A stretch of 64,000 nucleotides of DNA from the NCBI GenBank assembly GCA_934500705.1, contig CAKSTI010000002.1, positions 164,704 through 228,703 of the forward strand, written 5' to 3'. Position 1 is the stretch's first letter. Every line of letters starts with the position of its first letter. A program made the translations under genes and the position numbers. Positions 16,629 through 24,901 of the stretch are shown piece after piece. The notes beneath the pieces were generated by a model, which had not been told where the DNA came from, did not search any database, and worked only from the letters and a program-made list of their open reading frames with translations. Source of the stretch: an uncultured Clostridia bacterium (GTDB lineage Bacteria; Bacillota; Clostridia; UMGS1810).

Positions 16629-17342
16629 TCATTCTCCCTCCTCTGTGTCAATCGGCGCAAAGTACGCCATAACTGCGCTTGCCGCCGCCGCACAGATTAT
16701 AATTACAAATCCGTCGGCAACCGAGCTGAGCGCCGGAACGTACTTAAACATACAGCCGAGCACGATTGATATTATAACGCAAACCGCCGTCGGGCGGCTC
16801 TTTTTTGCCGCTGGCAGAACTATTGCCACAAACATTGCATATATCGCAAGCGAAAGGGACGATATTATTATCTGCGGCAGAACATTGCCCGCAACTGCGC
16901 CCACCGCCGTTCCGATGCTCCAACCGATGTACGGCGTGAGTATCAGTCCGTAGAGATACGCCTTTTTGAGGTTGTGCCCCTTGGCGGACGCCACGGCGAA
17001 AACCTCGTCGGTGTTGACAAATGACACAATCAGCCTGTCTATTGTATTCACGTTTTTGTCAAGCTTTTGCGAGAGCGAAACCGACATCAGCGCATACCGC
17101 AGATTTATCACAAATTGTGATAAACAAAGCTCAATAAGCGTACCGCCCGACATTATAATCGGCACTGCCGCAAGCTGACCGGCAGACGTTACGTTGGTCA
17201 TCGAAATGAGCAGTGCCTCCGCTATGGAAAGACCGCTCTCAACCGAAAAAATGCCGAATGCAAACGCAACCGACAAATACCCCACGCATATCGGCAGACC
17301 GTCAATTATGCCCTCTAAAAATGAATTTGACCTTGCTTTCAT
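16629..17342 (-). CDS. azlC: AzlC-family branched-chain amino acid exporter
   Basis: 237 residues, multi-pass membrane protein. Family motifs GIIDGLPICVGYLSVAFAFG at the N-terminus, TNVTSAGQLAA and NLRYALMS are clear. ATG 17342 chosen; an in-frame TTG 15 bp upstream is possible. Translationally coupled to azlD. Confidence 0.9.
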   Translation of the reverse strand: MKARSNSFLEGIIDGLPICVGYLSVAFAFGIFSVESGLSIAEALLISMTNVTSAGQLAAVPIIMSGGTLIELCLSQFVINLRYALMSVSLSQKLDKNVNTIDRLIVSFVNTDEVFAVASAKGHNLKKAYLYGLILTPYIGWSIGTAVGAVAGNVLPQIIISSLSLAIYAMFVAIVLPAAKKSRPTAVCVIISIVLGCMFKYVPALSSVADGFVIIICAAAASAVMAYFAPIDTEEGE

Positions 17343-17466
17343 AATTACCACTTTCAATGTAAAAAATTATCGGACAGCGGAGCACTCTATGTGACCGAAC
17401 TTTCACAAAGCCTTAGTCGGTGGAAACTCGAACCCGCTGCACACGCCGCCGCTATCTTAAATAATT

Positions 17467-17502
17467 AAAAATCGGCAAGTACTTTCGTACTAGCCGATTT
17501 TT
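17467..17502 (-). terminator. Terminator of the tRNA operon
   Basis: AAAAATCGGC / GCCGATTTTT with a GTAC-rich inner stem, immediately after the CCA of tRNA-Tyr on the minus strand. Confidence 0.85.
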
Positions 17503-17586
17503 GGTGGGGGGAGATGGATTCGAACCATCGAAAGCATAGCTAACAGATTTACAGTCTGCCCCCTTTGGCCACTCGGGAACCCCCCC
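17502..17586 (-). tRNA. tRNA-Tyr (GTA)
   Basis: Acceptor GGGGGGG pairing TCCCCCC, long variable arm, anticodon loop CTGTAAATC giving GTA, T-loop GGTTCGAATCC, encoded CCA. Last gene of the three-tRNA operon. Confidence 0.95.
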
Positions 17587-17662
17587 TGGAGCTGGTGAAC
17601 GGACTTGAACCATCAACCTGCTGATTACAAATCAGCTGCTCTGCCAATTGAGCTACACCAGC
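17587..17662 (-). tRNA. tRNA-Thr (TGT)
   Basis: GCTGGTG acceptor, D-arm TAGCTCAATTGGCAGAGCA, anticodon stem-loop CTGATTTGTAATCAG giving TGT, T-arm GATGGTTCAAGTCCGTT, encoded CCA. Directly abuts tRNA-Tyr. Confidence 0.95.
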
Positions 17663-17691
17663 GAATATTAAGCTGAAATACTGAAAGAAAA

Positions 17692-17767
17692 TGGTGGGAG
17701 TTATAGGGCTCGAACCTATGACCCTCTGCTTGTAAGGCAGATGCTCTCCCAGCTGAGCTAAACTCCC
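17692..17767 (-). tRNA. tRNA-Val (TAC)
   Basis: GGGAGTT acceptor, anticodon stem-loop CTGCCTTACAAGCAG giving TAC, T-arm ATAGGTTCGAGCCCTAT, encoded CCA. First gene of the operon. Confidence 0.95.
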
Positions 17768-17787
17768 GTTTCAAACAGTACTTGCAT

Positions 17788-17816
17788 ATGATACCACAAA
17801 CGGCGGTGCTTGTCAA
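17788..17816 (-). promoter_or_regulatory. Promoter of the tRNA operon
   Basis: Minus-strand TTGACA (plus 17811-17816), 17-bp spacer, TATCAT (17788-17793), 20 bp before tRNA-Val. Confidence 0.85.
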
Positions 17817-17911
17817 CACTTTTTTAAAAATTTTTTGAAATTTTTTGTAATTTTTTAATTCGGGGCAAATAACGTCCTCGTTTCTCCGATGTCAGGCAAC
17901 GCAACGGGGAT

Positions 17912-18250
17912 CTAACAGTCTATCTCCGCAAGAGTCAGCATAATGCCGAGAGCCATTTGCTGTTTCTTTCTGCTGAGTCCGCCAAACATATTCAAAAGCT
18001 TAATTTCGTCATCTGACAGACCGCCGGGAGCAAGGCTGTCGGCGGTTGCCTTTATGTCGGAATTTTCGATGATATAGTCCACGGACACATTGAAAATTTC
18101 CGACATTTTTTTGAGCGCATCAATGCTCGGCTGATTTATGCCGTGCTCGTATGCACTTATCATTTTTTGCGAAACGTTTAACTGCATTGCAAGCCCCGTC
18201 TGATTTAGATTTTTTTGTCTGCGCAATTCACTTATTCTTTTCATTTTCAT
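17912..18250 (-). CDS. XRE-family HTH regulator
   Basis: 112 residues. Cro/CI HTH at about 5-58 (ISELRRQKNLNQTGLAMQLN ... MISAYEHGINQPSIDALKKM), then an acidic helical tail with LSRKKQQMALGIML. GGTGATG start at 18250. Divergent from the GNAT-like gene at 18369; a perfect palindrome over that gene's -10 box is its likely operator. Confidence 0.85.
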   Translation of the reverse strand: MKMKRISELRRQKNLNQTGLAMQLNVSQKMISAYEHGINQPSIDALKKMSEIFNVSVDYIIENSDIKATADSLAPGGLSDDEIKLLNMFGGLSRKKQQMALGIMLTLAEIDC

Positions 18251-18296
18251 CACCGATACTTAAATTTTGCGTACAACTCAATTATATACGTTTTAC

Positions 18297-18330
18297 TTGA
18301 CATCGTTAGTAATGTAAGGTATAATTATAC
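18297..18330 (+). promoter_or_regulatory. Promoter with palindromic operator
   Basis: TTGACA 18297-18302, 17-bp spacer, TATAAT 18320-18325. The palindrome AGGTATAATTATACCT covers the -10 box, and a GTATAAC direct repeat follows. Probable site of the divergent HTH repressor. Confidence 0.75.
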
Positions 18331-18368
18331 CTGTATAACGTATAACAAAAGTAACGGAGGTAATATTT

Positions 18369-19175
18369 GTGTCATCAGACTGCTGGGAATACTACAATCA
18401 CTCGGCGGTGTGCAAGTATGCACCGCACAGAGATGCTGACACCGACGCCATAAAGAATAATACAATCTGGAATTTGGACGGCAAAAGGCCGCTCCTTGTC
18501 TGCTACACAACGGATTTTGACTGCAAAGAGGAAACACAGTGGTGGTATACCATACTCGACCACCCGTTTGACATAAGCACAATCAAAGCAAAGCACCGCT
18601 ATCAGATAAACAGGGGGATTAAAAATTTTTCGGTAAAACAGATAGATTTTGAAATTTACGCCGACAGAATGAATTATATTTTAAATTACGTGCGTGAAAA
18701 TTGCTATGGCTTTAACGCCGTTGAGCTTAAAAAGAGCGGAAAAAACGCAGTTTATCTCGGTGCGTTTGAGGCTGAAAACCCCGAAAATCTCATAGGTTAC
18801 GCCATTTTGCAGGAGCATAGGGAATACGTCCATTTTACCTCGCTCAAAGTTTTGCCCGAGTACGAAAGGGACTGCGCCAACGCCGCATTGGTCTATGCAA
18901 TAACGCAGAGGTACGCATATAAACTCTCCAAAGATTTTTACATATCAAACGGAACAAGAACGGTAAATCACGAAACAAAATTCAATGATTACCTCATAAG
19001 AATATTTGAATTCAGAAGGGCATATTGCAGATTAAACATCGTATACCGCAAGGGATTTGGTGCGGCGGTTAAAGTCCTTTCGCCGTTTCTGCCGCTTATT
19101 GAGAGGCTTTCGCACAAAATATCGCCCCTGCGCCCCGTGAGCGGAATACTTAAAATGGATAAATACAGCAGATAA
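18369..19175 (+). CDS. GNAT/FemAB-like acyltransferase, function unknown
   Basis: 268 residues, GTG start behind ACGGAGG. The segment HRYQINRGIKNFSVKQI and a central YAILQEHREYVHFTSLKVLPEY followed by ALVYAITQRYAYK resemble GNAT-fold proteins of the FemAB type often found near surface-polysaccharide genes. The C-terminus is basic. Catalytic residues cannot be assigned. Controlled by the divergent HTH gene on operator evidence. Confidence 0.55.
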   Translation: MSSDCWEYYNHSAVCKYAPHRDADTDAIKNNTIWNLDGKRPLLVCYTTDFDCKEETQWWYTILDHPFDISTIKAKHRYQINRGIKNFSVKQIDFEIYADRMNYILNYVRENCYGFNAVELKKSGKNAVYLGAFEAENPENLIGYAILQEHREYVHFTSLKVLPEYERDCANAALVYAITQRYAYKLSKDFYISNGTRTVNHETKFNDYLIRIFEFRRAYCRLNIVYRKGFGAAVKVLSPFLPLIERLSHKISPLRPVSGILKMDKYSR

Positions 19176-19180
19176 AATTG

Positions 19181-19212
19181 CGGGCGCAAAGCATCATTCG
19201 CCTTTGCGCCCT
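19181..19212. terminator. Bidirectional terminator-like hairpin
   Basis: GGGCGCAAAG / CTTTGCGCCC between the converging GNAT-like gene and the esterase gene; it overlaps the last codons of the esterase. Confidence 0.6.
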
Positions 19213-20186
19213 GTTGCTTGACCGACAGTATATTTTTTTGCAATCGGTTTTAAGTCCTTCCACAGCATAATTTCGTCACCGTTTTGTATATCAAAGTCCG
19301 ATATAGGGATAGTATTTTTGCCGTAGGCAACGGTTACGTGTGTTAGTTTAATCTGCTCCGTCCCGCCTTGTGTCCGCCTTGCGGTTATAAGGCTGTATTC
19401 GCCGGGCAGCTGTGCGGTTATACTGACCGTGCCGTCTGTGCAGTCGGTTATTTTATTGCTTTTACTGTGGCTTGTAAGATAGCCCACAACGTCTAAATTC
19501 TCATTGAGATATGCAAGCTCCGGCACAGAGAAGTGGTCTGCGCCTTCAAAGACGGTCAGCCTTGCATCGCACCCGTTTTCTTTCAGGGCGGCCACAAACT
19601 CCTCGGAAAACGAGGGCGAAACAATGGTGTCGGCACTTCCGACAAACGCCCACACCGGGAGAGAGGAAAAAGCATCTAAGTTTTCGTCCGTCAGCTGTAT
19701 ACTTCCGCTCATAGGAACGACGCAGGAAAACATACCCGGATATGCAGATGCAACGGCAAACGTGCCCGTACCGCCCATACTGTGCCCGGTAAGGCTTATT
19801 CTGTTTGGATTTATGGCATACGTATCTGTCACGTTGTTGATAAGTTCTTTGAGCAAATTTTTTGCGTCACTCCAACCCTTATACTTGCTTGAAAGCTGCG
19901 GAAAAAGGATGTACGCCGGAGTGCCGTCGAATTTACCTTCTTTTACCCACATACAAAAGCCGTTTTCGGTGAGTTTCTCTATGTTGTCACCCTTGCCGGA
20001 GCCGCCGTGCAGATATACAATAAGCGGCATATTTTCCGTTGCGTTTTGCGGAGTGAAAAGGTAGTAGTCGATTTTCTCCTTGCCGTAGAATGTGTGTGGC
20101 TCAAATGTGCAGCCACTCGCCCACGCTGTCGGCACAGATGATATTATAAGAAGTGCGAAAATGATAAAAATTTTAATTTTGCGCAT
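19194..20186 (-). CDS. Exported alpha/beta-hydrolase (esterase/PHB-depolymerase-like)
   Basis: 330 residues with signal peptide (MRKIKIFIIFALLIISSVPTA). Oxyanion region VYLHGGSG, nucleophile elbow GHSMGG at about 137-142, Asp in GSADTIV and His in GADHFS complete the triad, as in feruloyl or acetylxylan esterases and PHB depolymerases. A beta-rich C-terminal extension (about 245-330) may bind substrate or cell wall. Overlaps the RsgI-like gene by 14 bp, so it is probably part of the SigI regulon. Confidence 0.8.
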   Translation of the reverse strand: MRKIKIFIIFALLIISSVPTAWASGCTFEPHTFYGKEKIDYYLFTPQNATENMPLIVYLHGGSGKGDNIEKLTENGFCMWVKEGKFDGTPAYILFPQLSSKYKGWSDAKNLLKELINNVTDTYAINPNRISLTGHSMGGTGTFAVASAYPGMFSCVVPMSGSIQLTDENLDAFSSLPVWAFVGSADTIVSPSFSEEFVAALKENGCDARLTVFEGADHFSVPELAYLNENLDVVGYLTSHSKSNKITDCTDGTVSITAQLPGEYSLITARRTQGGTEQIKLTHVTVAYGKNTIPISDFDIQNGDEIMLWKDLKPIAKKYTVGQATGRKGE

Positions 20187-21132
20187 TGTTCTCTTCCTCC
20201 CCCGATGTTACGGTTTTTCGGCGTTTTTCCCTTGCGCTCCCGCCGGTTTCGAGCGGTTTTCTCCGTGCGGATTTTTTCTTTTCCCTGACATCTGCCGTAT
20301 CTTTTTGAGTTGGTCTTGGTGTATCGGCTTTTTTCACGCCGGGGGTCTTCGGTTCGGGAGTTTTGGGTTTGGCAGTTTCCTTTTTGGGCAATTTAGGCTC
20401 GGTGATTTTCGGTTCGGTTTTTTCCGTTTCCGTCCTTTCGGCGCCGCTTTTTTCTTTGTCAAGCCCGTCGTAAATGCTCCTGACCGACTGCCCGGCAAGT
20501 TCCTTTGCATTTTGTGCAACGGTGCCGCCGTTTTTTTCGGTGTACGCTTCAATGGCTTTGAGGCGTTTGGGCGATGTTTTGTATTCAATCGCTTTTTCGC
20601 CTTCTGTCTTTTCTATCTTTTTAATCTCAACGGTATAGTTTTCGCTCGTGTATTTTTCGGACAGTGCGTTAATATTTTTGGAAACACTGCTGCTCTTTGT
20701 ATCGGTGTCTATTTCTATAACGTTGTTGTCGTCACCGAGGTAGTTTTGCTTTTTGCACGACGCAACAATTTTGTCTATGCAGTTTGTTACACGTCTGCTT
20801 TTAATCTTTTCGGTTTCAATCAAGGTTTTTGCGTCATTGTTTAGCGGAACTATTTTAATCACACGGTCAAAGCAGTTAAGGTCAAGGCGAATACTGGGGT
20901 TAATGTCCACATACACGTGTCCGGTCGGTGTGTTGTATGCTGCATAGCCGGAGACTGACGTTGCAAAGCACAGCGCAAAGCAAGCGGCAATGAGGGCAAT
21001 TTTCTTTTTGGGAAACGCCTTTTGAACCGTTTGACCGACCTTGTAATTTCTGTTTACGATTTGGCAGACTCTGCCGTCGTTTAAAAGCAAAACGGCTTTT
21101 GCGCCTTGCGTTTCTAAAATTACGCCTTTCAC
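20173..21132 (-). CDS. rsgI: RsgI-like anti-sigma factor
   Basis: 319 residues. N-terminal cytoplasmic RsgI domain (KGVILETQGAKAVLLLNDGR), one TM helix at about 44-66 (IALIAACFALCFATSVSGYAA), then the periplasmic-side NPTGHV-like segment YVDINPSIRLDLNCFDRV typical of RsgI. The tail from 235 onward is Lys/Pro/Thr-rich. It overlaps the sigI gene by 4 bp. Presumably holds SigI until a signal triggers cleavage. Confidence 0.87.
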   Translation of the reverse strand: MKGVILETQGAKAVLLLNDGRVCQIVNRNYKVGQTVQKAFPKKKIALIAACFALCFATSVSGYAAYNTPTGHVYVDINPSIRLDLNCFDRVIKIVPLNNDAKTLIETEKIKSRRVTNCIDKIVASCKKQNYLGDDNNVIEIDTDTKSSSVSKNINALSEKYTSENYTVEIKKIEKTEGEKAIEYKTSPKRLKAIEAYTEKNGGTVAQNAKELAGQSVRSIYDGLDKEKSGAERTETEKTEPKITEPKLPKKETAKPKTPEPKTPGVKKADTPRPTQKDTADVREKKKSARRKPLETGGSAREKRRKTVTSGEEENNAQN

Positions 21133-21815
21133 TCGGCATCGCCTCCTTTAAAATATTTGCTCAGTATCTCGTAGCCGCCGTTTAGTATGAGTATGCCGGC
21201 TATTATGTACTTTCGGTATCTTTCAAAAACTTTTTTGTTTATTTTAAGCTCGGATTTGAGTTTGGAAACGGGCAGGGACTTTTTGGAATAAAGGTAGGAA
21301 ATGCACTCCCCGTCTTTTGCCGCATACGAGCAAATAAGACGGCAGTACTTTCTTGTTTTTGCCGACTTTGGCGACGATTTCGGCAAGTCAAAAAATGATA
21401 CATCAAAGTACGAAAGCTCCTCTTTAAGCGAAAAAATCTCCACCGATGTGTCGGAAAGCGGTGTGTCCTCATCGCACACCTCGAAAACTTCCGTTTCGCC
21501 CTCACTGTCGGTTCTTTCAAGCGAAGTAAAGGGAATTACGTTTTTGTGCCGTGCCGTTTTTCTGATATAATCCCGCACTGAGTTTATCATACAAGTTTTG
21601 GCAAATGGGAAAAAGTTTCCTCTTTCGGTGTTAAAACTGTCTATGGCACCGTTGAAAGCGCAGAGCGCCTCCGCATATGCGTCGTCGGACTTGTCCGCAA
21701 AGCGCCCCAGGGCGCACGAGGTACAGCCGACGATAAAAGGTGTGTTTTCCTTAATGAAGTTTTCCCTCTTTTCGCCGTCGGCTCTGACCTCTGCAATTTT
21801 TTCGGACATTTCCAT
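21129..21815 (-). CDS. sigI: RNA polymerase sigma factor SigI
   Basis: 228 residues. Region 2 (FIVGCTSCALGR ... AYAEALCAFNGAIDSFNTERGNFFPFAKTCMINSVRDYIRK) fits SigI, and the C-terminal region (SKLKSELKINKKVFERYRKYIIAGILIL) is the SigI-type DNA-binding domain. ATG 21815 follows GGGAAG; the longer frame lacks a site. Partner of the adjacent RsgI; this class responds to heat, envelope or polysaccharide signals. Confidence 0.87.
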   Translation of the reverse strand: MEMSEKIAEVRADGEKRENFIKENTPFIVGCTSCALGRFADKSDDAYAEALCAFNGAIDSFNTERGNFFPFAKTCMINSVRDYIRKTARHKNVIPFTSLERTDSEGETEVFEVCDEDTPLSDTSVEIFSLKEELSYFDVSFFDLPKSSPKSAKTRKYCRLICSYAAKDGECISYLYSKKSLPVSKLKSELKINKKVFERYRKYIIAGILILNGGYEILSKYFKGGDAE

Positions 21816-21888
21816 ACTTTCACTTCCCAAGTAAATGATAGCACAATCAAGATTATTTAGCAAGAACTTACGGAAAAATCCGTCACTT

Positions 21889-22707
21889 TTATTCTATTAT
21901 TATGCTCAGACTGTTTTCGTCCCAAGTTACGTTCAAATTGAAACTTTCGGCTATAAAGCGCATAGGCACAACTGTTCTGTCATCTCTTATCTCCGGTGCG
22001 GCGTCGAGGATTTTTTCCTCGCCGTTTACATATGCAATATTACTTCCTATTTTCATTTTTATAACGATACCGTCTTTAATTACGGCTACTTCCTGTGTTT
22101 CGTCGTTCCAGTCAACCTCTGCTCCAAGCGCCTCGGTAACCGCACGGACGGGGGCAAGAGTTCTGCCGTTTTCTATGATGGGCAAAACATTGCCGTATTT
22201 TTCGTAGTCTATGCTTATGCCGTTTACAAATGTGTCAATCGAGTAGTCTTTAAGTTCATTTTTGATTGCTGCAATTTCGTCTAAAATTTCGGCTCTGTCG
22301 TCTTTGGAAATATCATTAAACTGAGAACGCATCTCCTTTAAATATGTGAGCGACTCTATTTTTGCCGCTTTGACAAGCTCCTTCATCTCACGGAGTTTTG
22401 CGATTTTTTCGAGTTTTTCCGCCTTGTTTTCCAGGCGTTCGTCACGCTCTGTTTCTTTGCCGACGGTAGGTTCTTTGCTTTGTTTTGCATCGTTGTCGGC
22501 ACTTTCCTCACTGTTGAGAGTTTCGTCGGTTTCGTTTTCCGCACTGTCCGTGATTTCGCCGGCATCTTTTGTTTCCTCGTCTTGTTTTTCTTCGGTCGTC
22601 TGCTCTTGTGCAGTTTCCGAAGCCTCCGACACTTCCTGTGCCAGGGCAAGTGTGTTGACGCCAAATGTCAACGATACCGCCATAATCAATGCCAATAATT
22701 TTTTCAT
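21889..22707 (-). CDS. Exported stalk-domain (copper amine oxidase N-like) protein
   Basis: 272 residues. Signal peptide MKKLLALIMAVSLTFGVNTLA, an acidic Glu/Thr/Asp-rich linker (about 28-75), a charged helical region (about 80-140), and a complete C-terminal stalk domain from about residue 160 (VNGISIDYEKYGNVLPIIEN, RTLAPVRAVTEALGAEVDWN, RTVVPMRFIAESFNLNVTWD). It probably lies at the cell surface. Start at 22707 is preferred because it gives the signal peptide. Confidence 0.85.
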   Translation of the reverse strand: MKKLLALIMAVSLTFGVNTLALAQEVSEASETAQEQTTEEKQDEETKDAGEITDSAENETDETLNSEESADNDAKQSKEPTVGKETERDERLENKAEKLEKIAKLREMKELVKAAKIESLTYLKEMRSQFNDISKDDRAEILDEIAAIKNELKDYSIDTFVNGISIDYEKYGNVLPIIENGRTLAPVRAVTEALGAEVDWNDETQEVAVIKDGIVIKMKIGSNIAYVNGEEKILDAAPEIRDDRTVVPMRFIAESFNLNVTWDENSLSIIIE

Positions 22708-22735
22708 AATAAAACATCTCCCGTTAAAATATTTC

Positions 22736-22772
22736 AAGCCGCTTGTACCATAAGATACGTAAAGCGGCTTGA
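22736..22772 (-). terminator. Terminator after nagA
   Basis: CAAGCCGCTT / AAGCGGCTTG hairpin with a T-rich tail on the minus strand, between nagA and the stalk-protein gene. Confidence 0.6.
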
Positions 22773-22794
22773 AAATTTGGGGGGCGGAATTGAA

Positions 22795-23859
22795 TTATTC
22801 AAAAATTTCTCCGTTTATAACGGTTTTTAATATGTTAAGCTCACCGTCCAGCACGATAAAGTCCGCATCGCAGCCGACTTCTATCTTTCCGAGATTTTTT
22901 TCGCCCAAAAGATTTGCCGGAGTTTCGCTCGCCATTTTAAAGGCGTCCTTTTCGCAAATGCCGAATTTAACCGCACAGCGTACGCAGTTTAAAAGTGTGG
23001 AAATGCTCCCGGCAAGCGTGCCGTCGGATAGGCGTGCGCTGTTGTTTTTAACCGTAACTTCCTGTCCGCCGAGGTCGTATTTGCCGTCCGAAAGACCTGT
23101 CGCACGCATTGAGTCGCTGATAAGCACCATTCTGTCAGCGCCGAAAATCTTGTATAAAATCCTTATTGCCGACGGGTGAATGTGCAGTCCGTCGCAGATT
23201 ACCTGTGCGTAGATGTTTCTGTCCGATGCGGCGCCTATCACCGACGGACTTCTGTGGTGGAGGGGCGGCATAGCGTTAAAGGTGTGCGTAAGGCAGGCGG
23301 CGCCTGCGTCTATGGCGGCAAGGGCGGTTTCGTAGTCAGCACCCGTATGGCCGAGCGACACACAGCAGTTGCAGTTTTTAATAAATTCCATACTGCCGTC
23401 AAGCTCCGGGGCGATTGTCACCATTTTAACGTTTTTGAGTTTGTTAAATTCTTCAAGGTTTGGGTTCTGAATGTATTTGCCGTTTTGAGCACCCTTGAAT
23501 TTGTCCGCTATAAACGGGCCTTCCAGGTGAAATCCCAGAACTTTTGCGCCTTTTAATTTTGAAGTGTCGGTGTCGGTTATCTTTTTAAGTGCGTCCATAC
23601 TTGCCGTCATCGTTGTGGGCAGGTACGACGTAACGCCCTCTTTTGCGTAATATGACGGCATATTTTCAAGCTCGCCGTCCATTGTGTCTGCGCCCATACA
23701 GCCGTGGGTGTGGACATCTATGAGTCCGGGGTACACCTTTTTGCCGCAAAGGTCAAGTCCGTCATTCGGCGTTTTTTCCAAACTTAAAAATTTTCCGTCC
23801 TCGACTGTTATGTCGGTGACAGTCCCGTCTATCAGTGCGTTTTTATAAATTTTTCTCAT
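22795..23859 (-). CDS. nagA: N-acetylglucosamine-6-phosphate deacetylase
   Basis: 354 residues. Amidohydrolase fold: metal site VHTHGCMGADT near residue 49, HLEGPFI, SLGHTGADYE, LTHTFNAMPPLHHR, CDGLHIHP and the catalytic Asp in LISDSM. It converts GlcNAc-6-P to GlcN-6-P and acetate. Overlaps the AraC gene by 4 bp and is divergent from the NagB-ROK gene, which takes its product. Confidence 0.95.
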   Translation of the reverse strand: MRKIYKNALIDGTVTDITVEDGKFLSLEKTPNDGLDLCGKKVYPGLIDVHTHGCMGADTMDGELENMPSYYAKEGVTSYLPTTMTASMDALKKITDTDTSKLKGAKVLGFHLEGPFIADKFKGAQNGKYIQNPNLEEFNKLKNVKMVTIAPELDGSMEFIKNCNCCVSLGHTGADYETALAAIDAGAACLTHTFNAMPPLHHRSPSVIGAASDRNIYAQVICDGLHIHPSAIRILYKIFGADRMVLISDSMRATGLSDGKYDLGGQEVTVKNNSARLSDGTLAGSISTLLNCVRCAVKFGICEKDAFKMASETPANLLGEKNLGKIEVGCDADFIVLDGELNILKTVINGEIFE

Positions 23860-24755
23860 AATGCTTCCTCCGTCTTAAATGGCAATATCGCTTGAATTGA
23901 CGCCGAGTATTGTGTCGGCGACATACCCGTGACTTTTTTAAACTGGCGTGAAAAATAGTGAATGTTGGAATAACCCAGAATTTCGGAAATCTGCGTTATG
24001 TTGTAGTTGTTTTCACGCAAATACTGCTTTGCCGCCTCGGTCTTTAAGCTGATGAAGTATTCAATCGCCCCCATACCGAGGTTTTCGTTGAATATGTTTG
24101 TTATGGTTGTCTTGTTTGAACCGCTGTACTTTACAAGCTCCGCTATGGAAAGGTTTTTGGATATGTTGTCTTTCATATAGTTTACGAGCATTGTCAGCAT
24201 TGAGCTTTCCTGATTTACCGTAATCTGCGTCCTTTGGCTGCCCTGAACGGGGTTTCTCAGGTACGATATTAAAAGCTCGCATATGTACTGTCGCAAAAGC
24301 TGCTCCGCACCTATGGGGCAGTCGGCTTTGCGTGTGAGCCTGTCGGTAAGGGGGTCGTTGAGCGGTGTGGAAAAGGCGTTTGTATACTCGGACACAATTT
24401 TTGATATAATACCTTTTTGCAGCTGACCCACCTTTAGAATTCTGTTTTCAAAAAAGCTCATAGCCTTTGAGTTGCACTCAAACGTCACGATGGCAATAAT
24501 CGGTGCAACAACGCCGTTTGAACGAATGTTGTGCCATTCGTTCGGCTTGTGAAAAACCATCTCTCCCTGGTGCAGAGTAAGCTCTCTGCCGTCTGCGGTA
24601 ACGGTTGCCTCGCCCTTGTCGGCATAGACAATCTCCCAGAAGTCGTGGCGCTCGCCCGTGAATTTGTATGTCTTTGAAAATTCAAAATAGTGAACCGTAT
24701 ACAGCTTGCTCACAACGATGTCGTTTTTGAGCTTTGAACCAATGTAGTCCGCCAT
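23856..24755 (-). CDS. AraC-family transcription regulator of the amino-sugar locus
   Basis: 299 residues: N-terminal cupin sensing domain (FSKTYKFTGERHDFWEIVYAD ..., HKPNEWHNIRSNG) and two C-terminal HTH motifs (SIAELVKYSGSNKTTITNIF; NITQISEILGYSNIHYFSRQF). ATG 24755 follows GGGGTGTG. Located in front of nagA and divergent from the NagB-ROK gene, it most likely activates both in response to an amino-sugar phosphate. Confidence 0.9.
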   Translation of the reverse strand: MADYIGSKLKNDIVVSKLYTVHYFEFSKTYKFTGERHDFWEIVYADKGEATVTADGRELTLHQGEMVFHKPNEWHNIRSNGVVAPIIAIVTFECNSKAMSFFENRILKVGQLQKGIISKIVSEYTNAFSTPLNDPLTDRLTRKADCPIGAEQLLRQYICELLISYLRNPVQGSQRTQITVNQESSMLTMLVNYMKDNISKNLSIAELVKYSGSNKTTITNIFNENLGMGAIEYFISLKTEAAKQYLRENNYNITQISEILGYSNIHYFSRQFKKVTGMSPTQYSASIQAILPFKTEEAL

Positions 24756-24901
24756 AAACACACACCCCTTTTCACTGTAAATTATATCAGAACAAAAGTC
24801 AAAAATCAATATTTTTTGTATTATAGTACAAAATAAAATTACTATTGTGCAAATATTTTTGGCCCGTGGGGTTATATAATGGTTTTAAAGGAGAGATTGA
24901 T

